Positions 8,439 to 16,093 of a stretch of DNA of 64,000 bases are shown in pieces. The notes below the pieces were generated by a model. That model was not told the origin of the DNA. It worked only from the letters and a program-made list of their open reading frames with translations, and did not search any database. Position 1 is the stretch's first letter; every line of letters starts with the position of its first letter. The translations under genes and the position numbers were made by a program. The stretch is from Nocardioides sp. (GTDB lineage Bacteria > Actinomycetota > Actinomycetes > Propionibacteriales > Nocardioidaceae): positions 124,001 to 188,000 of the forward strand of contig JACJWV010000003.1 of the NCBI GenBank assembly GCA_020636915.1. The letters run 5' to 3'.

Positions 8439-9663
8439 GGACCAGGTCCGCGAGCTGCTGCAGTCCGTGACGCCGTACCCGCCGGTCGGGCTCGACGGCG
8501 AGGCCGTCATCCGCTCCGCCCGCCGACGGCACCGCCGACGGACGGCGCTGCTGACCGTGCCGGCGCTCGTCGCCGTGCTCGCCGTGGTGGTCGGCGGGGC
8601 CGCGCTGCTCGGGCGGACGGACCCGCCCCGCAGCGAGCTCCCGGCCGGGCCGGCGACAGGCTGGCACCGGGTCCCGGACATGCCGCTGTCGCCCCGGTAC
8701 TTCCCGCTGGTCGCCTGGACCGGCCGGGAAGCGCTCGTCATCGGAGGCCTGGACGGCACCCGGGTCGGCCCGGGCCACGACGGCACGCCGCTCCAGGACG
8801 GCGCGGCGTACGACCCGCAGACCCGGTCCTGGCGCGCGATCGCTCCGGCCCCGGAGGACCTGAGCGGCAGGACCGACGACGTCACCGCACTCGCCGACGG
8901 CACCCTGCTCGTCGCCCATCTCGGCGACCTCCTCGCCTACGACATCGCCGGGGACAGCTGGCAGCGCCTGCCCCCGCCGCCACAGGAGGTGCTGATGCCG
9001 ACGATCGCCGCGCAGGACGGCCGGCTCTACCTGCTCGCCGTGAACGACCCCGGCGGCGCGGACCTCCCGGTCCAGGTGCTCGACCTGGGGACCGGGTCGT
9101 GGTCCGCGCTCCCCGCCGGGCCCGGGCTTCCCGACGGCGTCCTGCGCACCCTCGTGCCGACACCGGCCGGGCTGGTCGTCATGGGCGAGGGCCTGGATCG
9201 GGCGAGCGCGGCGCTCTGGGACGGAAGCGACTGGACCGACTACCCGGCGACCGACCTCCGCGGCTCCTTCTGGCACTGGACCGGCGACCGGGTGATCTCC
9301 GGCTGGGTGACCTCGGACGAGTCCGACACCCGCTCGGCCGCGCTCGACCCGGCGTCCGGGACCTGGGACCCGCTCCCCTGGCTCCCCGTCGACAGCCCGA
9401 CCACGCTGTGGGACGCCGGACGGTCGCCGGCGGGCGGCTCGCTGGTGTTCTCGAACAGCACGGTCTACGACGATGCCACCGGCACGTTCACCGCCGTCGA
9501 GCCTCCCGAGCCGGAGCTCGGCCGGCCCGGGCTCGCGATCGGCGACCGCTCGCTCTTCGCCTTCGGTGGCTACCTGACGGACCCCGGGCACGCCTACGAC
9601 CGCGTCAAGCAGGTCCGCACCACGTCGCACGCGTGGCAGCTGGAGATCCCCGCCGAGGAGTGA
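8428..9663 (+). CDS. Membrane-anchored beta-propeller-like protein, probable sigma-factor partner
   Basis: The 411-residue product has a short cytoplasmic N-terminus (about 38 residues, Arg-rich at the end), one transmembrane helix (around residues 40-60, LLTVPALVAVLAVVVGGAALL), and a long extracytoplasmic part. Repeated blocks such as WTGREALVIGG, YDPQTRSWRAIAP and LDLGTGSWSALPA resemble Kelch/galactose-oxidase blades. Overlap with the sigma gene and this topology suggest a membrane-bound partner that modulates the sigma factor, but no classical anti-sigma zinc motif (HxxxCxxC) is present. The role is inferred. Confidence 0.75.
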   Translation: MAVEDQVRELLQSVTPYPPVGLDGEAVIRSARRRHRRRTALLTVPALVAVLAVVVGGAALLGRTDPPRSELPAGPATGWHRVPDMPLSPRYFPLVAWTGREALVIGGLDGTRVGPGHDGTPLQDGAAYDPQTRSWRAIAPAPEDLSGRTDDVTALADGTLLVAHLGDLLAYDIAGDSWQRLPPPPQEVLMPTIAAQDGRLYLLAVNDPGGADLPVQVLDLGTGSWSALPAGPGLPDGVLRTLVPTPAGLVVMGEGLDRASAALWDGSDWTDYPATDLRGSFWHWTGDRVISGWVTSDESDTRSAALDPASGTWDPLPWLPVDSPTTLWDAGRSPAGGSLVFSNSTVYDDATGTFTAVEPPEPELGRPGLAIGDRSLFAFGGYLTDPGHAYDRVKQVRTTSHAWQLEIPAEE

Positions 9664-9688
9664 GGAGGCCGCGGGCGGGACGGTCGGT

Positions 9689-10933
9689 CTAGCGGCGCCG
9701 GCGCGCGAGCACCGGACGCAGCAGGAGGGCGATCACGAGCACCCCGCCGCCGACCAGGCCCCACCAGACCGCGTCGTCCCGGGTGGCCGCCAGCAGGTCG
9801 TCGGGGGGCTCCGGCGCGGTCGCTGGTGCCGAGTCGTGCGGGGCGGCCACGGTGCGCTCCACCGCGCCGTCGCGAGCCGGGTCCAGCGGGCGCGTCAACG
9901 CCTCGAGGGGCTGGACGACGCCGGCGCCGACCAGGGGCGCGGCCAGGTCGGTGGTGCCGTTGGCGGTGTTCACCAGCCGGGCCACCGCCTGCTGCGCGTT
10001 GTCGTCGGGATGGAGCTGGAACAGCAGGGCGAGCACGCCGCTGACCTCGGCCGCGGCCCACGAGGTCGCGAGCGGCTCCAGCACGCACGGCCGGCCGTCG
10101 AGGCCGTAGGACACCGCGTCGAAGGTGGGTACGGCGACCGTGGTGCGGCTGTTGCGAAGGACGTACTGCGTCGCGTCGGTCGCACCCGACCCGTCCGCCG
10201 TCGACGACACGCTGACGACCCCGGGGTAGCTGGTCGGGTAGAGGACGCCGGCCGCGTCCTCGCCGGCCGAGGCCGCGTCGTCGGCGAAGTCCTCGTCGAA
10301 CGGCTCGCCCTCCTGGGGCCGGTTGCCCGCCGCGGCGACGACCACCACCCCGGCGCGCTGGACCGCGCGGACCGCCCGCTCCAGCCGCGGGGAGGGGTCG
10401 ACGGCGAGGGACACGTTCGCCACCCGGATGCCCAGGTCCCCGGCGTGCGTGCTCACCCACTCCAGCCCGGCGGCGAGCCCGTCCGGGGTCAGCGGCTCGC
10501 CGTCCTCGTCGTCGACACCGTCGTAGACCCGCACGTCGACGACCTGGGCGTCGGGCGCGATCCCGACCTCCGTGCCGTCGTCGCGCGGCTGACCGGCGAC
10601 GAGGCCGGCGACGGCGGTGCCGTGGAAGAAGGTGACCGCGCCACCGCCGGCGGCCGAGTGGCGCGCAACCACCGGGATGTGCGTGTCGTCGACGCCGGAG
10701 TCGAGGACCGCCACCCGCACCGGCGGCCCGTCGGGGGCAGTCCGCTCCACCAGGCGCTGGGCCTCCCGGACGTCGAGCTGTCCGAGCGGTCCGCTGCCGA
10801 AGGTCACCGCGTCGGGGGCGGAGTCGGACGAGACGCTGCTGCACAACGGGTTGTCGGCGACCGCGGGCGCGGAGGTCGCCCCGACCAGCGCGGAGCCGGC
10901 GACCACCGCGAGCAGGAGCAGAACTACCCGCAC
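9689..10933 (-). CDS. mycP: Mycosin, type VII secretion-associated subtilisin-like protease
   Basis: A 414-residue S8 peptidase with an N-terminal signal sequence, catalytic Asp78 (VLDSG), His104 (FHGTAVAG), oxyanion Asn204 (AAAGN) and Ser291 (ATSWAAAEVSG). A C-terminal membrane helix is followed by Arg-rich residues (VIALLLRPVLARRRR). This is the standard mycosin layout. Mycosins stabilise the T7SS membrane complex and act on its periplasmic face. GTG 10933 overlaps the eccB stop by 10 nt and gives the signal peptide directly. The Gly of the usual GTS motif is Ala here. Last gene of the minus-strand T7SS operon. Confidence 0.9.
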   Translation of the reverse strand: MRVVLLLLAVVAGSALVGATSAPAVADNPLCSSVSSDSAPDAVTFGSGPLGQLDVREAQRLVERTAPDGPPVRVAVLDSGVDDTHIPVVARHSAAGGGAVTFFHGTAVAGLVAGQPRDDGTEVGIAPDAQVVDVRVYDGVDDEDGEPLTPDGLAAGLEWVSTHAGDLGIRVANVSLAVDPSPRLERAVRAVQRAGVVVVAAAGNRPQEGEPFDEDFADDAASAGEDAAGVLYPTSYPGVVSVSSTADGSGATDATQYVLRNSRTTVAVPTFDAVSYGLDGRPCVLEPLATSWAAAEVSGVLALLFQLHPDDNAQQAVARLVNTANGTTDLAAPLVGAGVVQPLEALTRPLDPARDGAVERTVAAPHDSAPATAPEPPDDLLAATRDDAVWWGLVGGGVLVIALLLRPVLARRRR

Positions 10934-12354
10934 GCCGAGCCCTTCGGCTCGCTGGGCGGCTGGAGCGCGGCGTCCTGCGACAGCGCGACCCCGCAGCGGA
11001 AGAGCTCGACCCAGCTGTCGGGGACCACCGGCGCCGGGACGTCGGCGTACCCCAGGAGCGAGGCGGCGTCCGCGCCACCCAACGGGTCGGCACGACCCTT
11101 GGCGTCGACGAGGTACGGCGCCGCGCCGGTCGCCCCGCCCGACCAGCCGCCCGACAGGACGTAGGCACCGCGCCCCGGGTCCACGACCGGGTCCTTCTCG
11201 CCCTTCCCGAGGGTGCCGACGGCCGAGGAGTCCCCGGGCGAGGCGAGCTGGGCCGTGGGGGCCTCGCCCTGCTCCGCGGTCAGCCGGGCGCACGGGTCCG
11301 TGGTCAGCGGCGTGGGCAGCGCGGCCGGCCACCGGGTGTCGGTGAGGAACGAGTTGTCGCCGCTGCGCACGGCGGGCGCGCTGTCGACCCGGATCGGACG
11401 GGCGACGTGGCCGTCGGGCAGGACGACGTCGAGGTAGACCTGGGCCGCGAAGTCCGTGAGCTGCACCGGCCCGCTGCGGGTGACCAGGCGGTAGGTGCCG
11501 TCGTCGGTCTCGAGGACGTCCCCGACGACGGCCTTCGCCGCATCGCCGGGCAGCGGCTCGTCGGGCGGGTCGCCGGCGCCGTCGAGGTCGAACGCGCTCC
11601 AGTCCAGCGGTGCCGCGACGGGGAAGAGGTCGATCCACTCGCGCGGCACCCGCACCGCGTTGCCGCGGGGGGAGAGCTGCAGCTGCTGGAGCAGGTTGTC
11701 GGTCTGGTCGAGGCCCCGTGCGCGCTGCTCCGGCACGGGGTAGACGAACCAGCCGCCGGCACCGGGCCCGGCGGGGTCAGACTGCGCCACCACGTAGTAC
11801 TGCCCGTGGTTGAGGACGGTGAGCCCGGCGCCCGGCGTCGTCGTCAGGTCGCTCGACCGCGCGACCCGGACCCGGACGCCCCGCTCGTCGGCCGTGCACG
11901 CCGTCCAGCCGCTGTTGATCAGCAGCGAGGCGGTCGGGACGCTGGCGGGCGCGCCGAAGATGCCGATGTCGTCGCCGATCCGCTGGCCGTCGATGGTGTC
12001 CTGGGAGATCAGCGTGGGCTCCGCGTCGTCGCCGAGGATCAGCTTGGCGGACGTGGTGTTGATGACCGGGCGCAGCTCGTCCTGGTCGGACTCGAGGATG
12101 ACGTACGCCGCCCCGGTCTCCTTGGAGATGACCAGCCCGGGCTGGTTCCAGTCGTCGGGCGTGCGCGGGGCGAAGACACCGGCGATGGCGGCGCCGGCGG
12201 CGAGCAGCACCGCCAGGGCGATCCCGCCGACGATCGTGCGGCCCGGTCGTGCCGGCTCGACCTCCCGTCCGCCGGGCGCCCCGGAGACGAACGCCGTCAC
12301 CAGGCGCCGACGGCTGAACGAGTAGGCCTCGACGAGGTCCTTCTTGGTGGCCAT
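10924..12354 (-). CDS. eccB: Type VII secretion protein EccB
   Basis: The 476-residue protein begins with the EccB signature MATKKDLVEAYSFSRRRLVTAF, has one transmembrane helix (about 41-61), and then a large periplasmic domain starting with GAAYVILES and LRPVINTTSAKLI. EccB joins EccC, EccD and usually EccE in the inner-membrane T7SS core complex. It starts 8 nt after eccD ends and overlaps mycP. Length agrees with mycobacterial EccB. Confidence 0.95.
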   Translation of the reverse strand: MATKKDLVEAYSFSRRRLVTAFVSGAPGGREVEPARPGRTIVGGIALAVLLAAGAAIAGVFAPRTPDDWNQPGLVISKETGAAYVILESDQDELRPVINTTSAKLILGDDAEPTLISQDTIDGQRIGDDIGIFGAPASVPTASLLINSGWTACTADERGVRVRVARSSDLTTTPGAGLTVLNHGQYYVVAQSDPAGPGAGGWFVYPVPEQRARGLDQTDNLLQQLQLSPRGNAVRVPREWIDLFPVAAPLDWSAFDLDGAGDPPDEPLPGDAAKAVVGDVLETDDGTYRLVTRSGPVQLTDFAAQVYLDVVLPDGHVARPIRVDSAPAVRSGDNSFLTDTRWPAALPTPLTTDPCARLTAEQGEAPTAQLASPGDSSAVGTLGKGEKDPVVDPGRGAYVLSGGWSGGATGAAPYLVDAKGRADPLGGADAASLLGYADVPAPVVPDSWVELFRCGVALSQDAALQPPSEPKGSACG

Positions 12355-12362
12355 CGCCGCGG

Positions 12363-13712
12363 TCAGCCCCGGATGGCCGCGAAGACGCCGATGGCGACCA
12401 CCAGCAGCGGCAGCAGGGCCAGCAGGGCCACGGACTCGGCGACGTCCCCGAGCCGGCCGCGCCGCACCGAGGGCGCCGACGGCAGCATCGTCACAGCGAG
12501 CAGCACCGCGCCACTGGCCGCCAGGACCACCGCGACGGCGGGGCGCCAGTCGGGGTGGAGCCACAGCGTCGCGATCCCGGTGGAGACCAGGCCGGCGATG
12601 CCCGAGACCAGGCCGACCAGGACCTCCGACCGGGTGCGGTACTGACGGGTCCGCAGCACGACGACCACGCAGCACAGGACGGCGAGGACCGCACCGGCCA
12701 CACCCAGCGAGACGGCGAGCGGGGCGATGAGGGTCAGCAGCAGCCCCACCGTCGCGGAGACCGCGACGAGGATCTCGTGCGCGACCCGCGCGTCGGCCTG
12801 CACCCGCGCCGCGTCGATCGGTCGGGGCTCGGCGGTGATGTCGGCCGTGCTGTAGAGCTGGTCGACCGAGGTCGAGGTCGCCCCGAGCGCGAGCCACGGC
12901 AGCACGCTGCCCGCGACCACGACCAGCACCAGCGACGTCGTGAGCACCACGGCCGCGTCGAAGGTGGCCGCCTGCATCACCAGCCCGGTCGCCAGGAAGA
13001 TCGCACCGACCACGACGGGCGGGATCGTGAGGGCACGGCCCTCGGCGAGGCCGACCAGGCAGGCGAGCCCGGCGAGCATCGCGCCGCCACCGGCGGCCGA
13101 CACCGGCAGCCCGAAGAACGGGTCGTCGGTGACGAGCATCAGGCCGGCCACGCCGGCGTACAGGGCGGCCATCCAGGCGACGGCGACCGCGGCCTCGGCG
13201 TCGCGCTGCGCACGGGAGAGCACGACGGCCCCGGTCACCAGGGCTGCGCTGACGACGGCCGCGGCGACCCCGGCCAGCAGCGAGCCGCGCTGGATCAGCA
13301 GGGCCACCGCGCCGAGGGCCATCAGCAGGCCCGCCGCCCACAGGGCGGTACGGCGACCGGCGGCCGGCTCCCAGGGCGCCAGCTCCTGCTCGACGACGTC
13401 GGTCATCGCCTCGACGACATCGTCGTAGACCCGGGGCGGGCGGTCGTCGACCCCGGCGGTGACCGTCAGCAGGCCGCCGTCCTCGACGCCCTGGATGACC
13501 AGGCCGGCGTCGGCCGCCAGCTCGCGCCCCTCGGCCGTGACGACCCGGTAGCCGCCGTACACGGTGGCCGGGTCAAGCAGGCCGACGCTGCGTGCCAGCT
13601 CGGGCACCAGCTCGGCGACCGGCACCGCACCGGGCAGCACGAGGTCGACGCGGCGGGTGCCGGACGCCACGGTCACGCGCACCAGCCCCGACTGCACCGG
13701 CGCCTGGGTCAT
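12363..13712 (-). CDS. eccD: Type VII secretion integral membrane protein EccD
   Basis: A 449-residue protein with an N-terminal ubiquitin-like (YukD-type) domain of about 90 residues and a conserved linker (YDDVVEAMTDVVEQELAPWEP), followed by about eleven hydrophobic helices. EccD dimers form the membrane vestibule of T7SS. Start ATG 13712 follows GGGGAGGGAC. A GC-rich hairpin at 13737-13763 separates it from the WXG100 genes upstream and may lower its expression relative to them. A second EccD-like protein is encoded upstream on the same strand. Confidence 0.92.
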   Translation of the reverse strand: MTQAPVQSGLVRVTVASGTRRVDLVLPGAVPVAELVPELARSVGLLDPATVYGGYRVVTAEGRELAADAGLVIQGVEDGGLLTVTAGVDDRPPRVYDDVVEAMTDVVEQELAPWEPAAGRRTALWAAGLLMALGAVALLIQRGSLLAGVAAAVVSAALVTGAVVLSRAQRDAEAAVAVAWMAALYAGVAGLMLVTDDPFFGLPVSAAGGGAMLAGLACLVGLAEGRALTIPPVVVGAIFLATGLVMQAATFDAAVVLTTSLVLVVVAGSVLPWLALGATSTSVDQLYSTADITAEPRPIDAARVQADARVAHEILVAVSATVGLLLTLIAPLAVSLGVAGAVLAVLCCVVVVLRTRQYRTRSEVLVGLVSGIAGLVSTGIATLWLHPDWRPAVAVVLAASGAVLLAVTMLPSAPSVRRGRLGDVAESVALLALLPLLVVAIGVFAAIRG

Positions 13713-13736
13713 GTCCCTCCCCCTCGGGTCCGCGAA

Positions 13737-13763
13737 GGGGGCCGGCGCACCGCGCCGACCCCC
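13737..13763 (-). terminator. Attenuator-like hairpin between the WXG100 pair and eccD
   Basis: Twelve-nt arms 13737-13748 and 13752-13763 pair with a 3-nt loop and one wobble pair on the minus-strand RNA (GGGGGUCGGCGC / GCGCCGGCCCCC). The hairpin sits 20 nt after the WXG100 stop and 24 nt before the eccD start. It could partly terminate transcription, so that secreted substrates are made in excess over the machine. Confidence 0.5.
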
Positions 13764-13782
13764 TCCGGTTCGATCGTGTGCG

Positions 13783-14079
13783 TCAGATGTCGAACGACGC
13801 GGCGCCGCGCTGGTCGGCGGCCATGTACTCCTGGTTGGACTGGGACACGGTCGTCCCCGTCTCGGCGAGCAGGCCCTTCATCTCCTGCATCGCCGCATCC
13901 CACTTGGCCTTGGCGGTCTGGTAGGCCTGCTGGGCGCTACCGGTCCAGTCGCTGCGCAGCGGCGCGAGCTCGGACTCCAGACGGTTGAGGCGGTCGTCGA
14001 TCTGCTTGACGGTGCGGCCGAGGTCCTCGGCCGCGGTGTCGAGGCCCGCGTGGTTGACGCGAAGTCCGTCGAGGCTCAT
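13783..14079 (-). CDS. WXG100-family secreted protein (ESAT-6-like) with export motif
   Basis: A 98-residue helical-hairpin protein with the WXG turn (Trp45-Thr-Gly47) and a C-terminal YxxxD sequence (Tyr85-Met-Ala-Ala-Asp89). That motif is known to direct T7SS export when carried by one partner of an Esx heterodimer. It is adjacent (32 nt) to a second WXG100 gene that lacks the motif, so the two probably form the exported pair. The start ATG follows AGGAGTGACAG. This is the exported-signal subunit by inference. Confidence 0.93.
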   Translation of the reverse strand: MSLDGLRVNHAGLDTAAEDLGRTVKQIDDRLNRLESELAPLRSDWTGSAQQAYQTAKAKWDAAMQEMKGLLAETGTTVSQSNQEYMAADQRGAASFDI

Positions 14080-14111
14080 CTCTGTCACTCCTGTTCCCGA
14101 GCTGGCACGCC

Positions 14112-14432
14112 TCAGCCGAGGCGGCCGGCGAAGCGGTTGTAGTTGGCGGACTGCGACTCGTCGGTGCTCATGTTGTCGCGCTCGGTCGAGGTCAACGACG
14201 CCTCGAACTCGTTCAGCGCGTTCGTGATCACCTGCTGCTTCTGGGTCCAGGCCTGGTGCAGCGCGAAGAACGCGCTCCCGCCGGCGCCGGCCCACTTGCC
14301 CTGGAGGCCGGCGATCTGGCCGTCCAGCGTGCGACTCATCGAGTCGAAGTCGGCCTTCGCGTCCGCCACGAGTCCCGCGGCCCGGGTGAGTGTGCGCTCA
14401 CCCTGTCCCATCTCCGGTGCGCCCTGCGACAT
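14112..14432 (-). CDS. WXG100-family protein without a C-terminal export motif
   Basis: A 106-residue WXG100 protein with the turn motif Trp47-Ala-Gly49 between two amphipathic helices. The C-terminus (SANYNRFAGRLG) has a Tyr but no acidic residue four positions on, so the YxxxD/E motif is absent. It is the likely heterodimer partner of the WXG100 protein encoded immediately downstream. An in-frame upstream extension is not convincing; the ATG at 14432 gives the expected length. Confidence 0.9.
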   Translation of the reverse strand: MSQGAPEMGQGERTLTRAAGLVADAKADFDSMSRTLDGQIAGLQGKWAGAGGSAFFALHQAWTQKQQVITNALNEFEASLTSTERDNMSTDESQSANYNRFAGRLG

Positions 14433-14636
14433 GTCGCCGCTCCTTTTCCCCCGTCGCGGCCCTCGCCGCGAGAGAATCGCTCTTGGTTGCCTCGTGTGGA
14501 CGAGGTCGGTTGCAATGGCGATCCGGCAAGGTGTCCTCCGAGCCGGACAACCTGCGATTACCCGGGGTCCTGTCGGATAAACCTCCATCCCCAGGCTCGG
14601 CCCAGAGCAGGATCCTGGCTCGGGCCGGGATCGGGC

Positions 14637-16031
14637 TCAGGAGCTCAGCTCCCACAGGCTCGCGATCTCCCAGAGCTCGCGGAACCAGCCGGTGGCCACC
14701 ACCAGCGAGGCCAGCGCCAGCGCCCCGCACAACCCCTCGGCCACCTCGGCGCGGCGCGACCACCACGCCGAGCGCCAGCCCCGGCCCACCGCGACCGCCG
14801 CGACGACGAGGACCCCGCCGAGGACGAGAGCGGCCAGCGTCATCCAGCGCAGCGCGTCCTCGCCGGCGAGCCGCAGCAGGGCGACCGCCAGCACCACCCA
14901 GCAGGCCAGGCCGGCGGCGCGCAGCTGCCCGCGGGCCGCCGGGTGGCGGTGGCTGCGGGCGGCGAGCAGGAGCGCGGCGCCGGCGAAGAACACCAGGCAG
15001 CGCGCCCCGATCCGGTCGATGGCCAGCGTCGCCGTGGCGAGCACCATCGGCGCGGCGACGAGGGTGAGCAGCAGCACCGCCGTTCCCGCGGCGGTGACCA
15101 GGCGGGTGCCCCGGCCGGCCACGGTGGCCACCGCGCCGATCGGGACGACCGCTCGGCCCCGCTTGCCCGGCGGCTGGGTGCGAGCCGACCAGGCCGTGAC
15201 GGCGAGCCGCTCGAGGTCGATGAGGTACTGGTCCGGCACGTCGACCACGAGTCCGGGGACGAACCGGGCGGCCAGCACCGCGGCCACGAGGACCAGGGCC
15301 CACGCCACCCGCGGCGGCGCGCCGGCGAGCGTGCACAGCCCGGTGAGCAGGAAGAGTGCGGAGCCACCCACCACCCAGACACGCAGCGCCTCCTCGGCGT
15401 GCTCGTCGAGCGCCCGGCCGACCGCTGCGACCAACGCCGCGGTGAGACCGGCGACCCCCACCAGCATCGGCAGGCGCTCGGGGTGGGGGTCCCACAGCAG
15501 CCCGAAAGCGGCTGCGGCGCCGAACACCGGTGCGACGACGAGGCGCCGCGCCACCGACCGGCCCACCGGCACGATCCCGACCACGGCACCGGCGACCAGG
15601 AGACCGAGCGATGCGTCGCGGAGCGCGCCCTCGGCGTCGGCCGCGCACCAGCCGGCGAGCGCCGCGATCCCGGCGACCACCGCGAACCAGAGCCCCCCGA
15701 GCCCGGCCGCCGGCGAGGGTGCCGGCGCGGCAAGGGGTGCGGCCGTCGTACGACGGGTGGCCGGTCGCGGGCCGTCGTTGGTCGCCACCAGCAGGTCGCC
15801 GGTGACGACACCGGCGCGGACCAGCGGCCGGTCGGGCGCGAGCTGGGCGCCGGTGCGGGTGTGGAGGTCGGGTGTGGCGGCCGACCCCGACTGCCGGGCG
15901 TACTCCTCGGCGACGTCGGCGGCGGAGGCTGCGGCAGGCACGACCAGGTCGACGACCCCGGCCGGCCCGTGCACGGTCAGCGCCAGGAGGTCGGGGTGGG
16001 TGAGGCTGTGCACCTGGGTGTTGGCGGCCAC
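14637..16031 (-). CDS. Second EccD-like type VII secretion membrane protein
   Basis: The 464-residue protein starts with a predicted ubiquitin-like domain of about 90 residues (VHSLTHPDLLALTVHGPAGVVDLVVP), followed by a Pro/Ala linker and about eleven transmembrane helices, the same plan as EccD. It diverges strongly from the eccD product encoded 1 kb downstream. No gene with the EccE two-helix plan is visible in the locus, so this paralogue could partner or replace a core component. The GTG start follows GGGGGGAAGGG and is 62 nt from the divergent eccC start. Confidence 0.75.
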   Translation of the reverse strand: MAANTQVHSLTHPDLLALTVHGPAGVVDLVVPAAASAADVAEEYARQSGSAATPDLHTRTGAQLAPDRPLVRAGVVTGDLLVATNDGPRPATRRTTAAPLAAPAPSPAAGLGGLWFAVVAGIAALAGWCAADAEGALRDASLGLLVAGAVVGIVPVGRSVARRLVVAPVFGAAAAFGLLWDPHPERLPMLVGVAGLTAALVAAVGRALDEHAEEALRVWVVGGSALFLLTGLCTLAGAPPRVAWALVLVAAVLAARFVPGLVVDVPDQYLIDLERLAVTAWSARTQPPGKRGRAVVPIGAVATVAGRGTRLVTAAGTAVLLLTLVAAPMVLATATLAIDRIGARCLVFFAGAALLLAARSHRHPAARGQLRAAGLACWVVLAVALLRLAGEDALRWMTLAALVLGGVLVVAAVAVGRGWRSAWWSRRAEVAEGLCGALALASLVVATGWFRELWEIASLWELSS

Positions 16032-16093
16032 GCGGACACCCTTCCCCCCGATCGGCAGGCGTCAACCCCAGCAGCCAGGGGTAGGGACAGCAC

